A stretch of 64,000 bases of DNA. Source: Oxalobacteraceae bacterium. GTDB lineage: Bacteria > Pseudomonadota > Gammaproteobacteria > Burkholderiales > Burkholderiaceae_D. Shown piece after piece: positions 23,995-32,877 of the stretch. Under the pieces are notes generated by a model, which saw only the letters and a list, made by a program, of their open reading frames with translations, had not been told where the DNA came from and ran no database searches. Position numbers and translations under genes: made by a program. Every line of letters starts with the position of its first letter. Positions within the stretch are counted from its first letter, which is position 1. The stretch spans positions 87,236 through 151,235 of the forward strand of contig JAIXXN010000078.1 of the NCBI GenBank assembly GCA_027490725.1, written 5' to 3'.

Positions 23995-25162
23995 CGTTCT
24001 CGTGGCGACCAAACAGCCGGTCGAACAGGCCTTTGCTCTCCGGCGCACGGCGCGCCGTCACCAGTTCCACCAGCTCGCCCAGACTGCGCGCCACCGCGCT
24101 GCTGCGCGACAGTTGCAGCACCGGTATGCCCTGATTCACCGAATCGGTGGCCGACAGATAATCGTTCGGCACCGTGTGCATCACGTCCGCCCCCAGCGCC
24201 TGCTCCAGATCCACCAGTCGCAGCTTGCCGCCCTTTTCATAGCGGTTGACGATCAAGCGGATCCGCTCGGCCGAATAACCGAGCGAGCGGAAAATATCGA
24301 GCAGGCGACGGCCATCGCGGATATCGGGCAGCGCCAGCTGCAGCACCGGATGGATGGTGTCGGACTGGTCGAGCGCGCGCAGCGAGATGGCATCGATCTG
24401 GCGCCCCACATCGAGCACGATGTAGTCGTAATGCTGGCGTGCGATGCGCAGAATCGTATCCATGTGCTCCGGCTTCATATCGACCGTATGCTGCGGATCA
24501 TCGGCCGCTGCCAGCACACCGAAATTCGACGCCACATGCACCAGACAGGAATCGAGAAAGGCTGCGTCCATGCGGCTGATCTGGGCGCAGATGTCGGATA
24601 GCGTCATGCTCGGGTTCTGGTCCGAGACATACAGGGTGGCATCGCCAAACTGGCCGTGCAAGTCGATCAGCAAGACCTTTTTATCGGCCAGCGCTGCCAG
24701 CGCATACGCAAAATTGGTCGACAGGAAGGTCGCACCGCTGCCTCCCTTGCAGGAGATGAAGGCCACCACTTTACCGTTGCGCAGCTGGCCGCGTCCCGCC
24801 GCCGTCTCGATCCGCGACAGCGCTTCATGAAAGGCGCTATGCACCAGCGGCAGCGGCAGCACATCGCGAATCCCGGCCCGCATCGCGTGGATCAGAAGCT
24901 CCTGCTGCGGCTCGCGGGTCAGCAGCAAAAACGTCGCAGCCGGATACAGTTTGCATAGCCGCTCAAGCAGTTCGGCCTCCTGTGCCGGCAAATCACTGGC
25001 ATCGACAATCGCCAGTTCCGGCGGCTCCTGCAAAGGACGCTCCACCGCATCACGCACGCCGGTGCGCGATGCCACCAGCTGCAAGCCCGGCATGCGTGCC
25101 GAACCCTGCGCCGCCACTTCCGCATGCAGCAAACTATCGCCGCTGACCATCAGTGCTTTCAT
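23990..25162 (-). CDS. cpaE: Tad pilus localisation protein CpaE/TadZ
   Basis: A 390-aa protein with an N-terminal receiver-like domain (1-120, AIVDASDLP in place of the phosphorylation site) and a C-terminal MinD/ParA-type ATPase domain (about 130-370). The Walker A-like loop reads KGGSGAT instead of KGGxGKT, lacking the second lysine, as in the atypical TadZ ATPases. In Caulobacter CpaE directs the pilus apparatus to a cell pole. The gene lies between the lipoprotein and tadA genes. Confidence 0.9.
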   Translation of the reverse strand: MKALMVSGDSLLHAEVAAQGSARMPGLQLVASRTGVRDAVERPLQEPPELAIVDASDLPAQEAELLERLCKLYPAATFLLLTREPQQELLIHAMRAGIRDVLPLPLVHSAFHEALSRIETAAGRGQLRNGKVVAFISCKGGSGATFLSTNFAYALAALADKKVLLIDLHGQFGDATLYVSDQNPSMTLSDICAQISRMDAAFLDSCLVHVASNFGVLAAADDPQHTVDMKPEHMDTILRIARQHYDYIVLDVGRQIDAISLRALDQSDTIHPVLQLALPDIRDGRRLLDIFRSLGYSAERIRLIVNRYEKGGKLRLVDLEQALGADVMHTVPNDYLSATDSVNQGIPVLQLSRSSAVARSLGELVELVTARRAPESKGLFDRLFGRHENE

Positions 25163-25171
25163 CGCCCATCC

Positions 25172-25456
25172 TCACTTGTTGGTGCCCGCACCTTGCAGCA
25201 TGCCGGCCGGTGCTGCGGCAACGGCTCCATTGCCAGGCTTCTGGTAACGCTCATAAGCTGCCTGCGCCTGCTTGCCATCCATGCCGGCCGCCGGGTCATG
25301 ACTCGGCACTTGCGGATGCGCGATCTGCATGGCCAGCGTGGCGCGCGCACGCGTCCCGAAAGTCTGGTCCCAGTACGGCGTAGTGGACGAAAGCCCGGTA
25401 CCGCAGGCCGTCAGAAGCAAGGCGCTCCCGATCAGCAGCAACAGTTGATGGCGCAT
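25172..25456 (-). CDS. Small Tad-locus lipoprotein, 94 aa
   Basis: A lipoprotein signal LLLTACGTG puts the lipidated Cys at residue 18. The short mature part (TPYWDQTFGTRARA, then DGKQAQAAYERYQKP) resembles small lipoproteins found between the secretin and cpaE genes in other Burkholderiales tad loci, where CpaD or TadD would otherwise be expected. It probably helps the secretin in the outer membrane, but this is inferred from position. Confidence 0.75.
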   Translation of the reverse strand: MRHQLLLLIGSALLLTACGTGLSSTTPYWDQTFGTRARATLAMQIAHPQVPSHDPAAGMDGKQAQAAYERYQKPGNGAVAAAPAGMLQGAGTNK

Positions 25457-25469
25457 GGTGTGCTTCCCT

Positions 25470-26894
25470 TCACGGATGCTGGCCGGCAGGCGGCCGCGCT
25501 GCAGGCAATACAGGTGTACCTTCCAGCCACCCCTGCAGGTGCAGGCCGATCCGGTCCGGCGTGCTCACCGCATCGGTCGGCAACGGATAACTGGCTGGCA
25601 AAGGCTGCACCAGATGCGGGGTCACCACAAACAGCAATTCGGTGCGATCCTGCTGGAAGTCCGTGCTGCGGAACAGCGCCCCCAGCACCGGCACATCGCC
25701 CAGTAAGGGCACGCCGCGCAGGCTGCTGGTCTGGCTATCGCGGATCAGTCCACCGATGGCAAAACTCTGGCCATCGAACAGTTCCACCGTGGTCGAGGCA
25801 CGCCGCGTGGTAATCAAGGGCAGCACGGCGTTGCCCGAGATGCCGCTACCAGAAATGCCGATACCTTCGCGCGAAAGCTCCGACACTTCCGGGGCAACCC
25901 GCAAATTGATGCGGCCACCGGCCAGCACCGTTGGAATAAACCGCAAGCCCACCCCGAATTCCCTTTCTTCCAGTGTGATCTTGTTATTGTCCTGCGCGAC
26001 AGGAATGAAGATTTTTCCACCTGCCAGAAAACTGCCTTCCTGCCCGCTGATCGCCATCACCGTCGGCTCGGCCAGAATTCGCACCAGACCATCCTGCTTT
26101 TCCGCGCCGATGGCCAGATGGTCGCCACTAGCCTTGCCGATCCCGAGTAGCCCCCGCAGCGTGCCGCTGATGAAATTCGACGACAGCGTGGAACTCCAGC
26201 TGCCACCACCGAACTTCACCGCAAGGCCGGCTTCGAGTTTGTCGAGTAGCGACTTGGACACCTCGGCGATTTTCACCTCCAGCATCACCTGCTGCGGTGC
26301 GCTGACGGACATCAGGTTGATAATGGCGGGGGCCGCTGCAGCAGCACTGACAGCGGTACTAGCCACGACATTGCCCGCAGCGCCGCTCTTGCCGGTCTCC
26401 AGCGCCGCCGGCGGCCGGCGCACAAACGCCCGGGCCAGCTCCATCACGTGCGCGATGGTGGGGGCATCCGGCACCGTGCCACGGATCACCAGCGTGTCGC
26501 CCACCGCACTCACCTGCAGGTCTTTCTGCTCCGGCAACAGCGCCGTCAGGGTCTGCTGCAGCGCACCGGCATCGAGCCCGACCACCACTTCGATCAGCGT
26601 GCACAAGCCGCCCGGTCCCTGCACGATCATATTGCTGCTCCCCAGATCCACGCCCACCACATACAGCGCATCGCTCGCCACCAGCATGGCATGCAGCACG
26701 GCCGGATTGCCCACACTACGGGCCTGCACCGCTTCCGGCACCTGCAGCAGTTTCGCCTTGCCCAGCGCCAGACTCAGACTGATAGGTGCTGCCACCTGCC
26801 CCTTGCAACGCAGCCCGGCATCGCTGGCGGCGCGCGCACCGGACAGACTGGTGACAAGCAGCGCCAGCACGGCGTAGCAGGCAGGTAGTTTCAT
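25470..26894 (-). CDS. rcpA: Tad pilus outer-membrane secretin RcpA/CpaC
   Basis: A 474-aa secretin. A signal peptide (1-22, ending ARAA) is followed by a pilus-assembly N-terminal domain (about 30-110), a BON-like domain (about 110-165) and the secretin domain (about 260-455) with EEREFGVGLRFIPTV and FAIGGLIRDSQTSS. The protein forms the outer-membrane channel for the Flp pilus. The gene lies 8 bp after rcpC. Confidence 0.92.
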   Translation of the reverse strand: MKLPACYAVLALLVTSLSGARAASDAGLRCKGQVAAPISLSLALGKAKLLQVPEAVQARSVGNPAVLHAMLVASDALYVVGVDLGSSNMIVQGPGGLCTLIEVVVGLDAGALQQTLTALLPEQKDLQVSAVGDTLVIRGTVPDAPTIAHVMELARAFVRRPPAALETGKSGAAGNVVASTAVSAAAAAPAIINLMSVSAPQQVMLEVKIAEVSKSLLDKLEAGLAVKFGGGSWSSTLSSNFISGTLRGLLGIGKASGDHLAIGAEKQDGLVRILAEPTVMAISGQEGSFLAGGKIFIPVAQDNNKITLEEREFGVGLRFIPTVLAGGRINLRVAPEVSELSREGIGISGSGISGNAVLPLITTRRASTTVELFDGQSFAIGGLIRDSQTSSLRGVPLLGDVPVLGALFRSTDFQQDRTELLFVVTPHLVQPLPASYPLPTDAVSTPDRIGLHLQGWLEGTPVLPAARPPAGQHP

Positions 26895-26901
26895 GGCTGG
26901 C

Positions 26902-27726
26902 TCACAGACATTCCTGGTGACGCTGGGTACCGGCGATCACACCGATGCAATGCCGCGCGCGGGGTGGTGCCTGCACCACCCGCAACGGCTTGATAGTCGC
27001 CGGTTCGCTGTGCTGCACCTGCGACACCTCGATCTGCAACAGGGTATTTTTCGTGGCGCCGCTGGTTACCCCGGGCAGCGGGTCGACCTGATTGCGCAGC
27101 ACCAGCGACAGCGTGCCCACACTGCGCGCCAGATCGATACTCTCGGCCTGCGCCGGCGTCACTTCCAGCGTCACCGCATTCACTACCCGCGGTCTGGTTT
27201 CATCGCGCCCCACTTCCTGCGCCACTGCCAGCACCAGAATGCGCTCGAGAACAATGCGCGAAATCGCCTGTTCGCTGCCACTCGCGGCAGACTGCGTATT
27301 CACCAGAATATCGACGAAGTTACCGGGCAAGGCAAAACCGGCCACCCCCACCACATCATTGACCCGTACCGTGATCGCACGCTTGCCCTCAGCGATCAGG
27401 GCCGACAAGCCGCCCAGCGTGCCGACCGGCGCCAGCTTGGCTTCGCTGAGCGGCTCGTCACGCAGCACGCTGGTTTTCAGCACCCGCCCAAGCAGTTTGG
27501 CGCTGTCATGCAACGCGCCGCGCGGCATATTATCGGCCGGCCAGTCCAGCGCTTTCAGCATCTCCGGCGTGAGCCGCTGCCCCAGACTGACGTCGCTGGC
27601 CGCCACAATAATCCGGTTCGGCGCCGCCGGGGTGGAACGCAGCAGCCAGCGCGAAGCCAGTGCCACGGCTGCCAGACCAAGCAGCAAGGCCAGCGCCAGC
27701 ATCAGCAGTGCGCGGCGGTTATTCAT
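26902..27726 (-). CDS. rcpC: Tad pilus assembly protein RcpC/CpaB
   Basis: A 274-aa protein with an N-terminal membrane anchor (MNNRRALLMLALALLLG) and an SAF domain (about 38-105: IIVAASDVSLGQRLTPEML), the fold of flagellar FlgA and CpaB. Start at 27726 chosen because its ATG overlaps the stop of the upstream ATPase gene by 4 bp. The family assists secretin assembly in the periplasm. Confidence 0.9.
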   Translation of the reverse strand: MNNRRALLMLALALLLGLAAVALASRWLLRSTPAAPNRIIVAASDVSLGQRLTPEMLKALDWPADNMPRGALHDSAKLLGRVLKTSVLRDEPLSEAKLAPVGTLGGLSALIAEGKRAITVRVNDVVGVAGFALPGNFVDILVNTQSAASGSEQAISRIVLERILVLAVAQEVGRDETRPRVVNAVTLEVTPAQAESIDLARSVGTLSLVLRNQVDPLPGVTSGATKNTLLQIEVSQVQHSEPATIKPLRVVQAPPRARHCIGVIAGTQRHQECL

Positions 27727-29114
27727 TTGCTGCGGCACTGCGCTGCGCTGGCCACCACTGGTGGTTCGGCCAGATTCGCCAGATTCGCCGGTAGGTCGCT
27801 GGCGAACATGCTGACCCAGGCCTGATCCAGCGCCGCCACCGTGACCCGCGCCGGTTCGCCGAGAAACGCGGCAAAGTCGCGGATGCGCCCGACAATTTCG
27901 TCCGGATAGCTGGCCAGCAATGGCAAGCCGCTACGGCCATGCAGCTCCTCGATCAGATAGCGCAGCGCGACATCGTCGAACACCACCTCGCGGCTCACGC
28001 AGCGATGGCGGAACAGGGTGCTGTAATTGAGCGCATCGAGCGCGCCGATGCCAACCTTGTAACTGACACGGCGCAGCGCCGAAGCATCCAGCAGCGCGGC
28101 GGGCGCCATGCTGGTGACAAACACCAGCTGCACACGGCACACCACGCTCACCGGACTGGCATGGGCCGCCGTGACCGGGCAACGTCCCAGCTCCTGCGCC
28201 AGCGTCAGGTGATTCAGCAGATCGGCGGCAGGCATGCGCTGGCGCCCCAGATCATCGACGATCAGTAGACCATTGTTCGCCTGCAGTTGCGGTGGTGCGC
28301 GGTAGCAGCCACCCTGCGCGTCCAGCTGCAAGGCCAGTTGCGCGGCGCTGAATTCGGCATCCAGCGTCAGCACCGGACGCTGGCACAGTATCCAGCGCGG
28401 ATCCATCTGGCGCGGCTCACCGAGCTGGCGCAACTGGTAAGGCTGGGGCGCACGGTGGAGTAGCGCGTCATACAGCTGCACAATGTCAGAGCCGATCAGC
28501 AAGGCATGCGGTAGCGCCACCACGCCCTGCAGCAGACTACCGAGGCGCCGCGCCAGCGTCGATTTGCCACTGCCCAAGGGACCGTGCAGCAGCACCGTGC
28601 GCCCCGCATACAGCGCCGCGCCCAGCACGCGCTGCTGCGCTGGCGCGAGGAATGCGTCGCGCAGTTCAGCGGCCAGATCTTCCGCACAGAGCGATTGCAT
28701 CTGCGCAGCCTGACGCTCCACCTGTGCCGCATACGCTGCCAGCGTCACCGGCGCCGGCCCAACGTAAGCGCAGTGCTCCAGCCACGCGCTGGCGCGCTGG
28801 CGTCCCGCGCTGGTCAGCTGGAACTGCACATCGAGCTCGGAGTCACCGCGCCACGCCACTTCCAGCACATGCTCGGCCACCAGCAAGTCCAGCACTTCAC
28901 GCAGCACGTTGATCGACAGGTGCAGGCGGGTGCTCAGGGTGGCTAGCGGTGTTTTACCGGACAGCAGAATCAGCTTGCCGACCAACTCGCCGAGCAGGCT
29001 GACCGGCAGGCCGGTTTCCCGCACCGAGCGCGGTGCTCCCGGCCAGATCGGGACCAGGCCGTTGGCAGAAGTCTGGAAAGTTTCGGCAGCAACAGGCGTA
29101 GCCAGGTCGGACAT
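27723..29114 (-). CDS. AAA ATPase with N-terminal winged helix, in Tad locus
   Basis: A 463-aa protein. The start at 29114 has GGGAG six bases upstream. Residues about 40-112 look like a winged helix (LATLSTRLHLSINVLREVLD), followed by an AAA-type ATPase: Walker A GPLGSGKST (about 178-186), Walker B LLIVDDLGRQ (about 275). No membrane segment. It is not one of the core Tad proteins known from Aggregatibacter or Caulobacter, yet it is embedded in the operon (overlapping rcpC by 4 bp). Similar ATPases are annotated without function in other Burkholderiales. A regulator or chaperone of pilus assembly is a guess. Confidence 0.75.
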   Translation of the reverse strand: MSDLATPVAAETFQTSANGLVPIWPGAPRSVRETGLPVSLLGELVGKLILLSGKTPLATLSTRLHLSINVLREVLDLLVAEHVLEVAWRGDSELDVQFQLTSAGRQRASAWLEHCAYVGPAPVTLAAYAAQVERQAAQMQSLCAEDLAAELRDAFLAPAQQRVLGAALYAGRTVLLHGPLGSGKSTLARRLGSLLQGVVALPHALLIGSDIVQLYDALLHRAPQPYQLRQLGEPRQMDPRWILCQRPVLTLDAEFSAAQLALQLDAQGGCYRAPPQLQANNGLLIVDDLGRQRMPAADLLNHLTLAQELGRCPVTAAHASPVSVVCRVQLVFVTSMAPAALLDASALRRVSYKVGIGALDALNYSTLFRHRCVSREVVFDDVALRYLIEELHGRSGLPLLASYPDEIVGRIRDFAAFLGEPARVTVAALDQAWVSMFASDLPANLANLAEPPVVASAAQCRSK

Positions 29115-29210
29115 GGTGAACTCCCGCAAGTGATGCATGTGATGAGGAAATTGAGTCTAGCGAGCCGCGCACGCTAGACCTTGATGCAGAGCAAACCCGC
29201 ACCGGACGCG

Positions 29211-29741
29211 CTAGCGATGCGCCAGCGCCACAGTGCTGGCGGTGGCCAGTGCAATCGCCAGCCCATACGGAATCCCGCCGGCACTGGCGCCCGGCGCCAG
29301 CGCTACCGGCTGCAGCGGCAGGCCCATGCAGGACCACCACAGCGGTGCACACAGGGTGCGCAGGTTCTGCCAGCTGCGCCGCCACTGGCCATTGCGCAGA
29401 AGAATCAGCAGCGCCAGCACGCCGCCAAACAGGGTGGCCAGCAGAGCCGTCTGGAGGGCCGCCAGCGGCCCCAGAAAAGCCCCCGCCATCGCCATCAGTT
29501 TCACATCGCCAGCTGCCATGCCGCGCAGCAGATAGAGGGGTAGGAATAAAAAAAAGCCGGTCGCAGTACCGGCTAACCATTGCTGGGCGATGGCACCGTG
29601 CGGTCCGGACATGCCATGAAGAAGCAGTGCCAGCAGCAGGCCACTCAGAATCAGCAGATTCGGAATTTTGCGCAGTGTCAAATCCGTCAGTGCCGCCTGC
29701 GCTACCAGACAGAGCAGAATCATTTCCATTGCAGTGAGCAT
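29211..29741 (-). CDS. tadV: Prepilin peptidase TadV/CpaA
   Basis: A 176-aa membrane aspartyl protease. Start at 29741 with GGGAGA upstream; the longer frame only adds 16 non-membrane residues. Catalytic aspartates are Asp20 (LTDLTLRKIPN) and Asp79 (GMAAGDVKLM), as in A24-family peptidases. Five or six transmembrane segments. It cleaves the leader of the Flp pilin encoded just upstream. No N-methylation domain is present, which is normal for TadV. Confidence 0.9.
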   Translation of the reverse strand: MLTAMEMILLCLVAQAALTDLTLRKIPNLLILSGLLLALLLHGMSGPHGAIAQQWLAGTATGFFLFLPLYLLRGMAAGDVKLMAMAGAFLGPLAALQTALLATLFGGVLALLILLRNGQWRRSWQNLRTLCAPLWWSCMGLPLQPVALAPGASAGGIPYGLAIALATASTVALAHR

Positions 29742-29773
29742 GATCAATTCTCCCTTTCGACTTCCGCTACCGG

Positions 29774-29800
29774 CCCCCCGGCGATGCACGCGCCGGGGGG
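29774..29800 (-). promoter_or_regulatory. 10-bp GC hairpin between flp and tadV
   Basis: CCCCCCGGCG and its complement form a perfect stem with a seven-base loop directly after the flp stop codon, without a T run. Such a hairpin can stabilise the abundant flp message or reduce read-through into the assembly genes. The role is inferred from position. Confidence 0.5.
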
Positions 29801-29806
29801 CGCTAT

Positions 29807-29986
29807 TTAGGCAGGATTGATTTTGGCCGCCAGTTTGGTAAAGGCATCGCTCAGCGCCGGGCCCAGCAGACCGAAAGCGGCCACTACGGCAGTCGCCATG
29901 ACAGCGGCGATCAGGCCATATTCGATGGCGGTGATGCCGTCATCATCATGGGCAAAGTTTTTAACTGCAGTCATCAGTGCGTTCAT
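29807..29986 (-). CDS. flp: Flp/Fap-type pilin
   Basis: A 59-aa pilin. Start at MNALMTAV. The leader ends at Gly17 and the mature protein begins ITAIEYGLIAA, with Glu at position +5 and the Glu-Tyr pair of Flp pilins, then a hydrophobic helix and a short tail TKLAAKINPA. It is the first gene of the operon, before tadV. TadV is the expected processing enzyme. Confidence 0.95.
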   Translation of the reverse strand: MNALMTAVKNFAHDDDGITAIEYGLIAAVMATAVVAAFGLLGPALSDAFTKLAAKINPA

Positions 29987-30447
29987 GCTGTACTCCCGGT
30001 AGAGGTCTCGAAGTGTCCCTGAGGCAGGCCGCTGGCGTGACCGTGAGCGGTTTGCTGCGTCATTGGATTCACTATACAAAAGCTGCCGTAAGGCAAGTTG
30101 ACATGACACAAGTTTTCCGTGTGGAATTATTTATCGCTGCCGATAAAATTTATGCTGCGCCGCCCCACGCAATGCTGGCTTATGTCAAACTGCGGTGCAC
30201 GCCGGCTAGGTAAGCTGCTTAGCACCTTGGTTGTCGGAAAAAAGTTGCATCCGATTGCAAAGGATGTTTATTTTCACACACATGAATTGCCTAGAATGCA
30301 AAAAGCCATTATCCTGCGTAGCTGTTCTTTGGAAAGGCTCTCCGTTGCTGCTTCACAGTGCGCCTGGCTATCAAAGATATAGGCTTGATAGGCGCGAAGC
30401 TGGCCTGGCTCGACACAAAGTTGTGTGATTATTTTCCAAAGAAGACG
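29987..30447. other. Divergent region between flp and the diguanylate cyclase gene
   Basis: About 460 bp, with lower GC than the genes. TTGACA on the plus strand near 30098 could be a -35 box, but no good -10 follows. No sigma-54 element was found by eye upstream of flp. Short open frames here have no good ribosome binding site and no protein-like features. Confidence 0.45.
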
Positions 30448-31491
30448 ATGGATTCCCTACTGAAACACATGGTGGACATGACCGGCCACCGCGATCACAC
30501 CATGCTGGACATCTCGGTGATCTCGGCGGTGCAGGAACTGGCCAAAGCCTGCCAGACCCGCGTGCTGTCGCTGGCGACCATCCGTGGCAAAATTTTTGTA
30601 CGTCCCCGCGCCAGTATTCGCGCCGGTGAAGTCGCACACATGATCGAAAGCAACGATCCACGTCAGCCGGGCGAACCGCTGGTGAATATGCCGGCGCTGG
30701 AGCACTGCATCAGCCACCACGAATCGAGTGCCGATGTGGCCAACGCCCAGGGTGAGCACACCCTGTGGCTGCCGATCTGGCTGGGTGACAAATGCGACAC
30801 CTGTCTTGAAATCATCAATCCCAAGCCCTACACCAGCGACACCATCCATGTGATTGGTGGCATCGTCAGCGTGTACCGCAATTTCCAGAATCTGCTCGAC
30901 TACAGCGAACGTGATTCGCTGACCGGCCTGCTCAACCGCAAGACCTTCGACGACCAACTGGCCAAAATGCTGGCGGCCAGCAGTGACAGCCATTCCGTCA
31001 GCGTGGTGGGCGAACCGGAACGGCGTAGCTCGCGCGATCAGGAAAAACAGTGGCTGGCGGTGGTCGATGTCGACCATTTCAAGCTGGTCAACGACCGCTT
31101 CGGCCACCTGTATGGCGATGAAGTGCTGATTCTGATCGCCAACCTGCTGACCTCCTCGTTCCGCAGTCAGGACCGAGTATTCCGTTTCGGCGGCGAAGAG
31201 TTCGTCGTGCTACTGCGCTCGACCACGCTGGAAAACGCCAAGAAGATCATCGAACGCTTCCGCATGAGCGTGGCGGCACATGACTTCCCGCAAGTGGGCA
31301 AGGTGACGGTGAGTGTGGGCTTTGTCAGCATCAGTGCACTCGATGCACCGGTCGTGATTCTCGGCCACGCGGATCAGGCGCTGTACTACGCCAAGAGCCA
31401 TGGCCGCAATATGGCCTGCCACTATGACGAACTGGTGCAAGGTGGCCAGTTGCAGGAAATCGCCTCCAACGATACCGCGGAATTCTTCTAG
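30448..31491 (+). CDS. Diguanylate cyclase (GGDEF), 347 aa
   Basis: Start placed at MDSLLKHM because AAGAAGACG lies just upstream; the longer frame adds residues with no homology pattern. The N-terminal 145 residues look like a GAF-like sensor; the C-terminal GGDEF domain begins at DSLTGLLNRKTF and has the active-site motif GGEEF (about 248-252). An inhibitory RxxD site (RSQD, 239-242) lies five residues before it, so product feedback is expected. It makes cyclic di-GMP, which often controls pili and matrix. It faces an HD-GYP phosphodiesterase gene. Confidence 0.92.
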   Translation: MDSLLKHMVDMTGHRDHTMLDISVISAVQELAKACQTRVLSLATIRGKIFVRPRASIRAGEVAHMIESNDPRQPGEPLVNMPALEHCISHHESSADVANAQGEHTLWLPIWLGDKCDTCLEIINPKPYTSDTIHVIGGIVSVYRNFQNLLDYSERDSLTGLLNRKTFDDQLAKMLAASSDSHSVSVVGEPERRSSRDQEKQWLAVVDVDHFKLVNDRFGHLYGDEVLILIANLLTSSFRSQDRVFRFGGEEFVVLLRSTTLENAKKIIERFRMSVAAHDFPQVGKVTVSVGFVSISALDAPVVILGHADQALYYAKSHGRNMACHYDELVQGGQLQEIASNDTAEFF

Positions 31492-31520
31492 CAGCGCGCG
31501 GCGCTGCGCGCCCCCCTGCT

Positions 31521-32741
31521 TCAGGCGAGGGTGAGGAAACGCATCGGGTCAACGTTCCATTTGCTGGGCGATTCGTGACCGATAATTTTGTCGCCACCGC
31601 CGAATCCCAGCCCGCGTGACAGGTCCACCGTCTCCGGTTTGATATACAGATTCTGTTTGGTATTGAAGAACACGTTGACCTTGGGCGCCAGCAGATTGGT
31701 CTCGTGCGGTTCGATCACCACGCCCAGCCGCCCCGACTCCAGCATCACCATGGTGCCCACCGGATAAATCCCCACACAACGCATGAATTCCTGTGCGTAC
31801 TGGGGATTGAAGTGGAATTTACTCCACTCGTAAATCTTGCGCAGCGCTGCCGCCGCCGACATGCCCTTGTGATAGCAGCGATCGGCCGTGATGGCGTCGT
31901 ACACGTCGACAATCGCCGCCATCTGGGCCAGCTCGCTGATGCCATCCGCCGCCAGCTTGTTCGGGTAACCGCTACCGTCGCGCCGTTCATGGTGGTGCAG
32001 CGTGATATCGAGCGGAATCGGGCCAACTTCGGGCGACTTCAGCAGAATATCGTAACCATCTTGCGGATGCCGTTTGATGATCGCGAACTCTTCATCCGTC
32101 AGCGGACCGGGCTTGTTCAGAATTTTGTCGGGCACCAGCGCCTTGCCGGTATCGTGCAGCAAACCGCCCAGACCGGCCTGATGGGTACGTTCCGCTTCGA
32201 AGTTGCGCGAACGGCAGAACGCCACCAGCAAGGTACACACACTGACCGAATGCAGGAAGGTGTAATCGTCTTTGGTCTTAATACGCAGCAAACCCACCAG
32301 TGCCCCGGGATTGCGCAGTATCGATTCGGTGATATTCTCCACCACCGGCGAGACCTGATCGAGCTCGACGGCTTTACCGAGGCGCGCATCCTGCATCACC
32401 GTGCGGACCAGCGTCGCGGCCTGGTGGCGGATCTGTACGGCGCGCTGCATTTCTTCGCCCAGCGAGACGCGGGTGACGATGGGTGACTTGGTCGCAATTT
32501 CGACAATTTCCCGTTCCGTCGCGGCCTGCGCTTCGTCCAGCGTTGGCGCATCCTGAACATCCAGCCCTTTTTCGTTGTCGATGACAACGTCGTGGATGCC
32601 GGCGCTGATAATCTTGCGGATTTCCTCTTCGCTGGAGAGCAGAAAGCGGTTCCGCACGAAAGGATGGGTCATCCAGTCGCAACTGAGGTCATGAATATAC
32701 ATGCCCACTTTGAGCTGTGATGCGTCGACTTTCTTTAACAT
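31521..32741 (-). CDS. HD-GYP domain cyclic di-GMP phosphodiesterase, 406 aa
   Basis: The N-terminal 130 residues form a DUF3391-type domain (VGMYIHDLSCDWMTHPFVR). The HD-GYP domain follows with HD (residues 196-197, GLLHDTGK) and ERRDGSGYP (GYP at 258-260), the full signature of active enzymes. No membrane segment. It breaks down cyclic di-GMP. The gene is convergent with the diguanylate cyclase gene 30 bp away, so both sides of the signal are encoded next to the Flp pilus operon. Confidence 0.92.
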   Translation of the reverse strand: MLKKVDASQLKVGMYIHDLSCDWMTHPFVRNRFLLSSEEEIRKIISAGIHDVVIDNEKGLDVQDAPTLDEAQAATEREIVEIATKSPIVTRVSLGEEMQRAVQIRHQAATLVRTVMQDARLGKAVELDQVSPVVENITESILRNPGALVGLLRIKTKDDYTFLHSVSVCTLLVAFCRSRNFEAERTHQAGLGGLLHDTGKALVPDKILNKPGPLTDEEFAIIKRHPQDGYDILLKSPEVGPIPLDITLHHHERRDGSGYPNKLAADGISELAQMAAIVDVYDAITADRCYHKGMSAAAALRKIYEWSKFHFNPQYAQEFMRCVGIYPVGTMVMLESGRLGVVIEPHETNLLAPKVNVFFNTKQNLYIKPETVDLSRGLGFGGGDKIIGHESPSKWNVDPMRFLTLA

Positions 32742-32877
32742 GCGCGACCTACTGGAAATGGTGCCGGAATGGCTGGTGGGGACGTTTCCAGTATATCAAA
32801 AAGTTGCTTCGTGGGATTAAATTTCCAAATGCTATGATCTGTTTTCAGCGGTTTGTATACGCCTAGACACTATTATT

